DNA of 64,000 nt from Shinella zoogloeoides. GTDB lineage: Bacteria; Pseudomonadota; Alphaproteobacteria; Rhizobiales; Rhizobiaceae. The notes beneath the pieces are model-generated. The model did not search any database. It was not told the origin of the DNA and saw only the letters and a program-made list of their open reading frames with translations. The translations under genes were made by a program, and so were the position numbers. Positions 56,867 through 64,000 of the stretch are shown here, one piece after another; position 1 is the first letter of the stretch, and every line of letters begins with the position of its first letter. The stretch spans positions 1,367,501-1,431,500 of the forward strand of contig NZ_CP132311.1 of the NCBI RefSeq assembly GCF_030733845.1. Direction: 5' to 3'.

Positions 56867-57970
56867 ATGGCTTCGGACCCGTCAGGTTCCAACGGCATCG
56901 AGACGAGACGGGCATCGGCGGTGACCTTCGCGGCGCGCCTGTCGTTCGAGGATATCCACCACAGCTACCACAACAAGGAAACGGTCCGCGGCATTTCGCT
57001 GACGACGGAGCCGGGCGAAGTGCTGTGTCTGCTTGGTCCGTCCGGTTCAGGCAAGACGACGCTCCTGCGCATCGCCGCCGGCATCGAGGCGCAGACCGCC
57101 GGCCGCGTGCTGCTCAACGACCGCGAGATCGCCGGCCCAAACGTCTTCCTGCCGCCCGAGCGGCGTGGCGTCGGTCTGATGTTCCAGGATTTCGCGCTCT
57201 TTCCGCATATGTCGGTGCTCGACAATGTGCGGTTCGGACTGACGGCGCTGCCGCGCGCGGAGGCCGAGGCGGAAGCGCAGGCGGCGCTCGAACGGGTCGG
57301 CCTGTCGCATTATGCCCAAAAGTTTCCGCACATGCTGTCGGGCGGCGAGCAGCAGCGCGTGGCGCTTGCCCGCGCCCTCGCGCCGCGCCCCTCGGTCCTT
57401 CTGATGGACGAGCCGTTCTCCGGCCTCGATTCGCGCCTCAAGGATTCGATCCGCGCCGACACGCTGGCGATCCTGCGCCATTCGCGCGCCAGCGCCATGG
57501 TCGTCACCCATGACGCGGAGGAGGCGATGCGCATGGGCGACCGGATCGCGCTCTTGAAGGACGGCCGGCTCGTGCAGGTCGGCACGGCGGAAGACCTCTA
57601 CCTCAATCCGCGCAGCATCTTCGCCGCGGCCTTCTTTTCCGAGATCAACGAATTTTCCGGCCATGTGCGCGGCGGCGTTGTGGAAACGCCGCTCGGCAAC
57701 GTCGATGGCCGGCGTTTTTCCGACGGGCAGACGGTGCGCGTCGCCGTGCGCCTGTCGGGCCTCAGCGTACGCGAAGAAGGCGGCGAGACGCCCGCGCGCA
57801 TATTGTCGCGGCGCTTTCTCGGCGTGGTCGAACTGCTGGAACTGGCGGTTCCCGGCGCGGACCGGCCGGTCCGGGCGCGCGTTCGCGCGGACCAATTGGC
57901 TGCCGGATTGCGCGACGTCACGCTTTCGGCTAACCACCGCGACATACTGGTATTTGAAAAAGACGTCTGA
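56867..57970 (+). CDS. Orphan ABC transporter ATP-binding protein (FbpC/PotA-like)
   Basis: The 367-residue ATPase has Walker [12 protein letters not shown] near residue 57, the Q-loop [10 protein letters not shown], signature [15 protein letters not shown] near 157 and Walker [15 protein letters not shown]-terminal TOBE-type domain completes it. The architecture resembles iron, spermidine or sugar importers. No permease or binding protein adjoins it: scpB is upstream and tatA downstream. The start may instead be ATG 56813. Confidence 0.88.
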   Translation: MASDPSGSNGIETRRASAVTFAARLSFEDIHHSYHNKETVRGISLTTEPGEVLCLLGPSGSGKTTLLRIAAGIEAQTAGRVLLNDREIAGPNVFLPPERRGVGLMFQDFALFPHMSVLDNVRFGLTALPRAEAEAEAQAALERVGLSHYAQKFPHMLSGGEQQRVALARALAPRPSVLLMDEPFSGLDSRLKDSIRADTLAILRHSRASAMVVTHDAEEAMRMGDRIALLKDGRLVQVGTAEDLYLNPRSIFAAAFFSEINEFSGHVRGGVVETPLGNVDGRRFSDGQTVRVAVRLSGLSVREEGGETPARILSRRFLGVVELLELAVPGADRPVRARVRADQLAAGLRDVTLSANHRDILVFEKDV

Positions 57971-58011
57971 ACGTCTTAAATCGGGTTCAGATTTCAACGG
58001 GAGTTACGGGA

Positions 58012-58209
58012 ATGGGTTCTTTCAGCATCTGGCATTGGCTGATCGTTCTGGTGGTTGTGCTGCTGCTGTTCGGCCGCGGCAAGATTCCGGAACTGATGGG
58101 CGATGTCGCCAAGGGCATCAAGAGCTTCAAGAAGGGCATGTCCGACGAGGACGCCGCTTCGACCGACAAGGCGAAGACCGTCGATCACAAGGCCGACGAG
58201 GTCAAGTGA
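58012..58209 (+). CDS. tatA: Sec-independent translocase subunit TatA
   Basis: The 65-residue protein has one transmembrane helix ([14 protein letters not shown]), the [23 protein letters not shown] hinge and amphipathic helix, and an acidic tail. It forms the pore of the twin-arginine pathway. First gene of tatABC. Confidence 0.96.
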   Translation: MGSFSIWHWLIVLVVVLLLFGRGKIPELMGDVAKGIKSFKKGMSDEDAASTDKAKTVDHKADEVK

Positions 58210-58259
58210 CCGGCATCCGGCCGCGAACGGTGGTTCGCGGCCCATGAGGACAATACCCT

Positions 58260-58880
58260 ATGCTTGACGTCGGCTGGACCGAAATACTCGTCATCGCCAT
58301 CGTTCTGATCATCGTGGTGGGTCCCAAGGACCTGCCGCAGATGCTGCGCACGTTCGGGCGCATGGTCTCCAAGATGCGCGGCATGGCGAGCGATTTCCGC
58401 CAGCAGTTCGACGAGGCGTTGCGCGAAGCCGATCTGGAAGACGTCAAGAAGACGATCGGCGAAGCGCAGAAGCTCAATCCGCTCAACACGATCCGCGAGG
58501 CGGTTAATCCGCTTCGCCAGATGGGCGAGGAGATCAAGGCCGATCTCCAGAAGTCGACCAGCAGCGTTTCGACGCCAGTGACAGCCGCCAATCCGGCCGA
58601 CAGTGTCGCCGCCGCGCCGGTCGCCGTGCCGTCGGAAGCGCAGAAGCCGGCCTCCGCCGAGCCTGTCGCCGCCACTCCACTGAAGACGGGCGCGACAAGG
58701 AAGACGGCGGCGAAGAAGGCCGCCGAGGGCGCCGAAACAACGGCAAAGCCGCGCAAGGCGGCAGCAAAGGGTGAGGCCGAGACGAAGGCAGCCGCCAGGC
58801 CGGCCGCGAAGGCAGCCGCCGGCAAGACGGCCGCTTCCGCCAAGTCCAAGACTGCGAAGACCAGGAAGGACAAGGCATGA
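58260..58880 (+). CDS. tatB: Sec-independent translocase subunit TatB
   Basis: The 206-residue protein begins with MLDVGWTEILVIAIVLIIVVGPKDLP, one transmembrane helix with the conserved Glu8, followed by a long amphipathic helix and an Ala/Lys-rich tail. It recognises twin-arginine signals with TatC. Its stop overlaps the tatC start (ATGA). Confidence 0.95.
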   Translation: MLDVGWTEILVIAIVLIIVVGPKDLPQMLRTFGRMVSKMRGMASDFRQQFDEALREADLEDVKKTIGEAQKLNPLNTIREAVNPLRQMGEEIKADLQKSTSSVSTPVTAANPADSVAAAPVAVPSEAQKPASAEPVAATPLKTGATRKTAAKKAAEGAETTAKPRKAAAKGEAETKAAARPAAKAAAGKTAASAKSKTAKTRKDKA

Positions 58881-59707
58881 GCGGCGATATCGAAGACAAG
58901 CCCCAGCCGCTCATCGAGCATCTGATCGAGCTTCGCCAGCGCCTGCTCTGGGCGGTCGGCGCGTTTTTCGTCGCCTTTCTCGTCTGCTTCTACTTCGCCA
59001 AGCAGCTCTTCAACCTGCTCGTCCTGCCCTTCAAATGGGCGGTGGAGTGGGCGGGGCTTTCCCATCGCAATGTCGAGCTGATCTATACGGCGCCACAGGA
59101 ATTCTTCTTCACGCAGATCAAGGTCGCCATGTTTGGCGCGCTGGTCATCGCCTTTCCGGTCATCGCCCAGCAGGTCTACAAGTTCGTGGCGCCCGGCCTC
59201 TACAAGAACGAGCGCGCCGCCTTCCTGCCGTTCCTGATCGCATCGCCCATCCTTTTCCTGATCGGCGCGGCGCTCGTTTACTTCTTCTTCACGCCCATGG
59301 TCATGTGGTTCTTCCTGGCGATGGAGCAGGGCGGCGGCGAAGGGCAGGTCTCGATCCAGCTTCTTCCGAAGGTTTCCGAATATCTCAGCCTGATCATGTC
59401 GCTGATCTTCGCCTTCGGTCTGGTCTTCCAGCTTCCGGTCATCTCATCGCTTTTGGTTCGCACCGGCTTCATCGATGCAAAGGCGCTCGCCGACAAGCGC
59501 AAATACGCGATCGTCATCGCCTTCGTCGTGGCCGCCGTGCTGACGCCGCCCGATCCGGTTTCCCAGATCGGCCTTGCACTGCCGGCCATCCTTCTCTACG
59601 AGATTTCCATCTACACGGCCCGACTCATCGAACGGCAGCGGGCGAGCGCCTCGAACGCGAAGGATGCGGAAAACGAGGTCGTTGCAACACCGGGTGAGGC
59701 CGACTGA
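58877..59707 (+). CDS. tatC: Sec-independent translocase subunit TatC
   Basis: The 276-residue protein has six transmembrane helices and the family signatures [39 protein letters not shown] and the [20 protein letters not shown] region. It is the core receptor of the Tat system. Overlap with tatB indicates cotranscription. Confidence 0.97.
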   Translation: MSGDIEDKPQPLIEHLIELRQRLLWAVGAFFVAFLVCFYFAKQLFNLLVLPFKWAVEWAGLSHRNVELIYTAPQEFFFTQIKVAMFGALVIAFPVIAQQVYKFVAPGLYKNERAAFLPFLIASPILFLIGAALVYFFFTPMVMWFFLAMEQGGGEGQVSIQLLPKVSEYLSLIMSLIFAFGLVFQLPVISSLLVRTGFIDAKALADKRKYAIVIAFVVAAVLTPPDPVSQIGLALPAILLYEISIYTARLIERQRASASNAKDAENEVVATPGEAD

Positions 59708-59784
59708 GGCCTCGCCGGCGGCGTTGCCGCAGGTCGCTGCCGGGCGTAAGTGGGTCTCAATCCACGGAAACGCCTGGAACGACA

Positions 59785-61068
59785 ATGCTTGATATCAAAT
59801 GGATCCGCGACAATGCCGATGCTCTCGACGCCGCTCTGGCAAAGCGCGGCGCGAGCCCCCTTGCAGCGACGCTGATCGACCTCGACGAGAAGCGCCGCAG
59901 CGTCATCCAGAAGGCGCAGGACATGCAGTCGCGCCGCAACGCGGCCTCCAAGGAGATCGGCGCGGCCATGGCGAGCAAGAACGGCGAGCTTGCCGACAAG
60001 CTGAAGGCCGAAGTCTCCGCCATCAAGGAACAGCTTCCGGCCGCCGAGGAGGAAGAGCGTCAGGTCACGGCCGAGCTCAACGACGCTCTCTCGCGCATCC
60101 CGAACATTCCGCTCGATGACGTGCCGGTCGGCTCGGACGAGGCGGGCAATGTGGAAAAGGGAAAGTGGGGCCAGAAGCCCGGCTGGAACCACAAGCCGCT
60201 GGAACACTACGAAATCGGCGAAGCGCTCGGCTGGATGGATTTCGAAGCCGCCGCGAAGATCGCCGGTTCGCGCTTCACCGTACTGAAGGGCCAGCTTGCG
60301 CGTCTTGAACGCGCGCTCGGCCAGTTCATGATCGACGTGCACACGCAGGAACATGGCTATACGGAAGTCCATGCGCCGCTGCTCGTGCGCGACGATGCCA
60401 TGTACGGTACCGGCCAGCTGCCGAAATTCTCCGAGGACCTGTTTCGCACGACGGACGGCCGCTGGCTGATCCCGACGGCGGAAGTTTCGCTCACCAATCT
60501 CGTGCGCGAGGACATCCTCGATCAGGAGAAGCTTCCGCTGCGCTTTACCGCGCTGACGCCGTGCTTCCGTTCGGAGGCGGGCTCGGCCGGCCGCGACACG
60601 CGCGGCATGCTGCGCCAGCATCAGTTCATGAAGTGCGAACTCGTCTCGATCACCGATGCGGAAAGCTCGATCGAGGAGCACGAGCGCATGACGGCCTGCG
60701 CGGAAGAGATTTTGCGACGCCTCGACCTGCATTACCGCATCCTGACGCTCTGCACGGGCGACATGGGCTTCGGCGCCCGCAAGACCTACGACCTCGAAGT
60801 CTGGCTCCCCGGCCAGGACACCTACCGCGAAATCTCGTCCTGCTCGGTCTGCGGCGATTTCCAGGCGCGCCGCATGAATGCGCGCTATCGCGGCAAGGAC
60901 GACAAGGCGACGAAGTTCGTGCACACGCTGAACGGTTCGGGCACGGCTGTCGGCCGCGCGCTGATCGCCGTCATGGAAAACTACCTCAACGCCGACGGCT
61001 CGATCACCGTGCCCGAGGCCCTGCTGCCCTATATGGGCGGCCTGAAGAAGATCGAGAAGGCCGCCTGA
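59785..61068 (+). CDS. serS: Seryl-tRNA synthetase
   Basis: The 427-residue class II synthetase has the N-terminal coiled-coil arm that contacts the tRNA-Ser long variable arm. Motif 2 is [17 protein letters not shown] and motif 3 is [18 protein letters not shown]. It lies 78 bases from tatC on the same strand and 14 bases before surE. Confidence 0.97.
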   Translation: MLDIKWIRDNADALDAALAKRGASPLAATLIDLDEKRRSVIQKAQDMQSRRNAASKEIGAAMASKNGELADKLKAEVSAIKEQLPAAEEEERQVTAELNDALSRIPNIPLDDVPVGSDEAGNVEKGKWGQKPGWNHKPLEHYEIGEALGWMDFEAAAKIAGSRFTVLKGQLARLERALGQFMIDVHTQEHGYTEVHAPLLVRDDAMYGTGQLPKFSEDLFRTTDGRWLIPTAEVSLTNLVREDILDQEKLPLRFTALTPCFRSEAGSAGRDTRGMLRQHQFMKCELVSITDAESSIEEHERMTACAEEILRRLDLHYRILTLCTGDMGFGARKTYDLEVWLPGQDTYREISSCSVCGDFQARRMNARYRGKDDKATKFVHTLNGSGTAVGRALIAVMENYLNADGSITVPEALLPYMGGLKKIEKAA

Positions 61069-61081
61069 GGCGGAAGACGAG

Positions 61082-61852
61082 ATGCGCATCCTTCTGACCA
61101 ATGACGACGGTATCCACGCCGAGGGCCTCGCGGCCCTCGAGCGTATAGCCCGCGAACTGACGGACGACGTCTGGATCGTCGCGCCCGAGACGGACCAGAG
61201 CGGCCTTGCGCACTCCCTGACGCTGTCGGAGCCGCTTCGTCTCCGGAAGATCGACGACAAGCGTTTCGCGCTGCGCGGCACGCCGACAGACTGCGTCATC
61301 ATGGGCGTGCGCGAAGTGCTCGACGAGAAACCCGACCTCGTCCTCTCCGGCGTCAATGTCGGCGCCAACATGGCCGATGACGTCACCTATTCCGGCACGA
61401 TCGCCGGCGCCATCGAGGGCACGCTGCAGGGCATCAAGTCCATGGCGCTGAGCCAGGCCTACAACCACGCCGGCGGCCGCGTCGTGCCGTGGGAAGTGGC
61501 CGAGACCTTCGCGCCGAAACTCATCCGGCAGTTGATGGACGTCGAGCTTCCGGACTGGACCTTCTTCAACCTGAACTTCCCCAACTGCGCGCCGAAGGAC
61601 CTTCAGGGTGTCGAGGTGACGGCTCAGGGCAAGCTCGATTTCGGCCTGACGATCGACGAGCGTGCCGACGGCCGCGGCCTGCCGTATTACTGGCTGCGCT
61701 TCGGCGAGCGGAAGGGCGACTTCCGCGCCGGCACGGACATCCACGCGGTCAAGAACCACAAGATTTCAGTGACGCCGCTGAAGCTCGACCTCACGGATTA
61801 CACCGTGCTCGACCGCGTTCAGCGCGCGCTCATCGGCGAGGATGCGGATTGA
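61082..61852 (+). CDS. surE: 5'/3'-nucleotidase SurE
   Basis: The 256-residue phosphatase starts [20 protein letters not shown], the metal-binding motif with two Asp, and contains [24 protein letters not shown]. It hydrolyses nucleoside monophosphates and is linked to stationary-phase survival. Its stop overlaps the next gene (TTGA). Confidence 0.96.
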   Translation: MRILLTNDDGIHAEGLAALERIARELTDDVWIVAPETDQSGLAHSLTLSEPLRLRKIDDKRFALRGTPTDCVIMGVREVLDEKPDLVLSGVNVGANMADDVTYSGTIAGAIEGTLQGIKSMALSQAYNHAGGRVVPWEVAETFAPKLIRQLMDVELPDWTFFNLNFPNCAPKDLQGVEVTAQGKLDFGLTIDERADGRGLPYYWLRFGERKGDFRAGTDIHAVKNHKISVTPLKLDLTDYTVLDRVQRALIGEDAD

Positions 61853-62505
61853 ACACGGGCCGGGTGATCGAGAAGGAGGGGTTTGCCGCGCTGGCGCTGC
61901 GCCTGCGTGGCCAGGGCATCAACAATCTCGACCTGCTGACGGCCGTGGAGCAGACGCCGCGCACGCTCTTCGTGCCGCCGCAATTTGCCGGCGAGGCCTA
62001 TTCGCGCCGTGTCCTGCCGCTCGACTGCGGTTCCTTCATGGAGGGCATCGATCTTGCGGTGCGCCTTCTGCACCTCCTGAACCTGAAGACCGGGCAACGC
62101 ATCCTTGAAGTCGGCACGGGCAGCGGCTTCACCGCCGCCGTCATGGGGCGCCTGACGGAACGCGTGCTGACGATCGACCGCTACCGCACGCTTGTGACCA
62201 GCGCGCAGCAATCCATCGAGAAAGCCGGTATTCGCAACGTCATCGTGCGCCAGGCAGACGGCAGCAACGGCATGCCGGGCGAGGGGACCTTCGATCGCAT
62301 CCTCGTCACTGCCGCCTTCCCGGCCTTGCCGCGCTTTTTCGCCGAACAGCTCGTTTCCGGCGGCATGCTGATCGCACCGGTCATCGTCAGCGAAACCGAG
62401 TGCCGCATGCTGAAGCTGGTGAAGACCGGCAGCCGCTTCGACCGCGAAGACCTCTTCTCGGTGCCCTACCTGCCGATCGTCCCCCAGATGGCGCAGGCCC
62501 TCTAG
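61849..62505 (+). CDS. pcm: Protein-L-isoaspartate O-methyltransferase
   Basis: The 218-residue enzyme repairs isoaspartyl residues. [18 protein letters not shown] (SAM motif I), [20 protein letters not shown] and the N-terminal [18 protein letters not shown] fit the true Pcm family. The start is a TTG at 61849 overlapping the surE stop, with GAGG eight bases upstream. The surE-pcm-nlpD order is conserved from enterobacteria to alphaproteobacteria. Confidence 0.93.
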   Translation: MNTGRVIEKEGFAALALRLRGQGINNLDLLTAVEQTPRTLFVPPQFAGEAYSRRVLPLDCGSFMEGIDLAVRLLHLLNLKTGQRILEVGTGSGFTAAVMGRLTERVLTIDRYRTLVTSAQQSIEKAGIRNVIVRQADGSNGMPGEGTFDRILVTAAFPALPRFFAEQLVSGGMLIAPVIVSETECRMLKLVKTGSRFDREDLFSVPYLPIVPQMAQAL

Positions 62506-62627
62506 CCAATCCATTCCGTTTTCCCGGCTCGGCAGGCGCGCGCCCGCTGAGTCTCGTGTCGTTTTGCCCGGATTCCCTCCGGCCTATTGCCGTGCGTTGC
62601 ACGAATTTCGCATGAAAATACAGCGCG

Positions 62628-62642
62628 TTAACCTTTTGTTAA
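62628..62642. promoter_or_regulatory. CtrA-type site TTAA-N7-TTAA
   Basis: TTAA at 62628-62631 and 62639-62642 with exactly seven bases between them matches the full CtrA consensus. It lies 110 bases before the next gene. Confidence 0.6.
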
Positions 62643-62751
62643 TTGGCGCAAGCTTCGCGCAAGCTTCGAGGCGTAGGCCGGAGACGAAGCAGAAGGTTCC
62701 ACGCAGAACGCCGGTTTTCCAGAGGGTTCGGCCGTTCCGATGGAGAGGGAA

Positions 62752-63378
62752 ATGTACGTCTCGAACAGGATCGCCAGCGGCTCGACCAATGACAGCCTCG
62801 CCTATCTCGCGACGAAGGCTGCCGGCAAGGCCGTCGAGGAGAATGCCGAAGCCGGCTCGACCGCGCATCTTGCAGGCGGCAGCTCCGATCCGTCGGCCCA
62901 TGTCGGCCTTTCCGTCGATGCGCTTCTGGTACTGAGCGTTGCCAGGGAAGAGACGGCTTACAGTCAGCCGGCGCTTACCGAGGCCGAACGCAACAATCTC
63001 GACACCGCGGCGCTCGAAAAGCGCGAGCACGACGCCTACGGCCACTTCCTCGATGCCGGCGACCGAAAGGGCTACTACCGCGCCTATATCGAATATTTCG
63101 ACAGCATGCCGCCGCAGGATCAGCGCAGCGCGCGGTATGCCGGTACGCGCGAGCCCGCCATCGCCGCCTTGCGCGCCATTGCCTATAACGAAAGCGCGCT
63201 TGACATGTCGGCGCCCGATGCCGCGCTTGAAAACGCCACCGAGGCCGGCGAACGCACGGCCCGGCGCGCAACGCCCATTTCGGCGATCTTGCAGCCGAGC
63301 CTCGGCGACCTGGAGAATGTCGCCCGCGTCAACGGCCGCATCTCGCGCGCCGACAGCATGTACGCGACGGGTTTTTAA
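62752..63378 (+). CDS. Hypothetical protein (208 aa) behind a CtrA-type site
   Basis: I do not recognise the family. The protein lacks a signal peptide or membrane helix and is rich in Ala, Asp and Glu, with helical stretches (SLAYLATKAAGKAVEENAE, NNLDTAALEKREHDAYGHF). GGAGAGG lies just before ATG 62752; ATG 62740 is an alternative. The CtrA-type site upstream suggests cell-cycle control or a role in motility or division. Confidence 0.75.
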   Translation: MYVSNRIASGSTNDSLAYLATKAAGKAVEENAEAGSTAHLAGGSSDPSAHVGLSVDALLVLSVAREETAYSQPALTEAERNNLDTAALEKREHDAYGHFLDAGDRKGYYRAYIEYFDSMPPQDQRSARYAGTREPAIAALRAIAYNESALDMSAPDAALENATEAGERTARRATPISAILQPSLGDLENVARVNGRISRADSMYATGF

Positions 63379-63460
63379 GCGGTTTCGACACTCGCCTTGC
63401 CGTGCTTCGGCAGGGCCATGGTTATCAATTCATCAAAAAACCATAGTGACTGTGCCGGCT

Positions 63461-63475
63461 TTAACCAGCCAGTAA
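63461..63475. promoter_or_regulatory. Near-consensus CtrA site (TTAA-N7-GTAA)
   Basis: Matches the CtrA pattern at seven of eight fixed bases, 55 bases before the NlpD/DipM-like start. Confidence 0.35.
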
Positions 63476-63529
63476 CTCTAACGCGCTTTAATCGGCCTAC
63501 ATCAAGTAGCGTACCGATTGGGTTGTTTC

Positions 63530-64000
63530 ATGCGTAAGAGTGTATCGCCGAGTTTTGCTAGGACTGCGACCCGCCTCATGGTGGCCGCTCTGCTGGCCAG
63601 CGCCGCGACCGGGTGCAGCTCAGACGTTTCCCGTTTTGGCGGCCTCTTCTCCGGTTCCGGTCAGGACAATATCACCACCAGTTCGGTTCCGCGCCGCACG
63701 CTCTTCGGCGGCGGCGATACCAATCCGGTACCGCGCGGCGATATCGGCAATGGTGGCCAGCAATACGCTTCCGGCGGCCAGATGGGCACGCGGAACGAGG
63801 CGCTGAACCAGCCGTTCCCGGATCAAGGTACGGTTTCCTATGATCCGATCAACACCTCGACCACCAACGGTTCCGGCACGCGGTTCGCCACGACGCCGAT
63901 GACCGTCCAGCGCGGCGAACTTGCCAATCCGACGGCGGGCGTCAGCCGGTCGACCGAGCGCCAGGCGTCGCTTGGCGAGCGCAAGGCGAAGGCCATCGTC
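63530..64000 (+). CDS. NlpD/DipM-like cell-wall lipoprotein (partial, N-terminus)
   Basis: 157 codons are visible before the window ends. The N-terminus has a signal sequence and probable lipobox (RLMVAALLASAATGCSSD), followed by a disordered Gly/Ser/Asn/Thr-rich stretch. The LysM and M23 metallopeptidase-like domains expected for NlpD/DipM would lie beyond the window edge. The position after surE-pcm supports the assignment. Such proteins activate amidases at the division septum. Confidence 0.7.
   Translation, partial: MRKSVSPSFARTATRLMVAALLASAATGCSSDVSRFGGLFSGSGQDNITTSSVPRRTLFGGGDTNPVPRGDIGNGGQQYASGGQMGTRNEALNQPFPDQGTVSYDPINTSTTNGSGTRFATTPMTVQRGELANPTAGVSRSTERQASLGERKAKAIV

Overview
The window is high-GC, densely packed chromosomal DNA from an alphaproteobacterium, almost certainly a member of Rhizobiaceae. 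The evidence is an ExoR-type regulator, the block argS / SPOR protein / nagZ / scpAB / tatABC / serS / surE / pcm, a cobalamin-dependent ribonucleotide reductase, an ExbB/ExbD pair behind a TGA-N9-TCA iron motif, a PHO box on a DUF47-pit operon, CtrA-like TTAA-N7-TTAA sites and a rhizobial-type palindromic intergenic repeat. The genus cannot be fixed from sequence alone.

Layout. 1-9465: a partial membrane endonuclease/exonuclease/phosphatase gene, nrdJ with an NrdR-like operator, a frameshifted PDC-sensor gene, gpt, a universal stress protein, a CinA-type molybdopterin-binding protein and wrbA. 9537-13459: a 3.8-kb integrated element that splits a host tRNA-Leu(UAA) gene in its anticodon loop. 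13511-31480: housekeeping and transport genes: pit with its DUF47 partner, trkH, ilvA, hlyU, a diguanylate cyclase, ppk2, a CorA-type transporter, a divergent lrp/ald pair, a cysK-alaX-sseA-GNAT run, cfa and tRNA-Asn. 31646-38514: small membrane proteins, a divergent PACE efflux/LysR pair, tRNA-Cys, an O-acyltransferase and exbBD. 38839-64000: conserved core: pcm, popZ, valS, a FadL-type porin, exoR, xthA, erpA, dgt, argS, SPOR, nagZ, scpAB, an orphan ABC ATPase, tatABC, serS, surE, pcm and the start of an NlpD/DipM-like lipoprotein gene.

The most unusual region is the tRNA-Leu(UAA) element. The 5' half of the host tRNA (9537-9577) and its 3' half (13416-13459) lie about 3.84 kb apart. They join at a 10-bp direct repeat (9568-9577 and 13406-13415) and rebuild a perfect class II tRNA-Leu(UAA) when the insert is removed. 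Neither junction restores the tRNA. The element instead carries its own complete tRNA-Leu(UAA), CCA included, on the opposite strand just inside its right end (13159-13243). This copy sits behind a consensus-like sigma-70 promoter and has a different anticodon stem. The rest of the element is a truncated tyrosine recombinase, repeated GTGACC motifs next to both ends, and a chain of small overlapping genes around an SPFH/Band-7 membrane protein. Two of its genes start within about 25 nt of strong intrinsic terminators. If the genome has no other tRNA-Leu(UAA), the host now depends on the element's tRNA.

Regulatory signals elsewhere tie many genes to known rhizobial circuits. They include an NrdR box and an SOS-type GAAC-N7-GAAC motif upstream of nrdJ, PHO boxes at DUF47-pit (position suited to repression) and ppk2 (position suited to activation), an iron-responsive motif at exbB, a perfect palindrome at lrp, repeated motifs between the PACE and LysR genes, and CtrA-like sites before the last two genes. 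All of these are motif matches read by eye, not experimentally supported sites.
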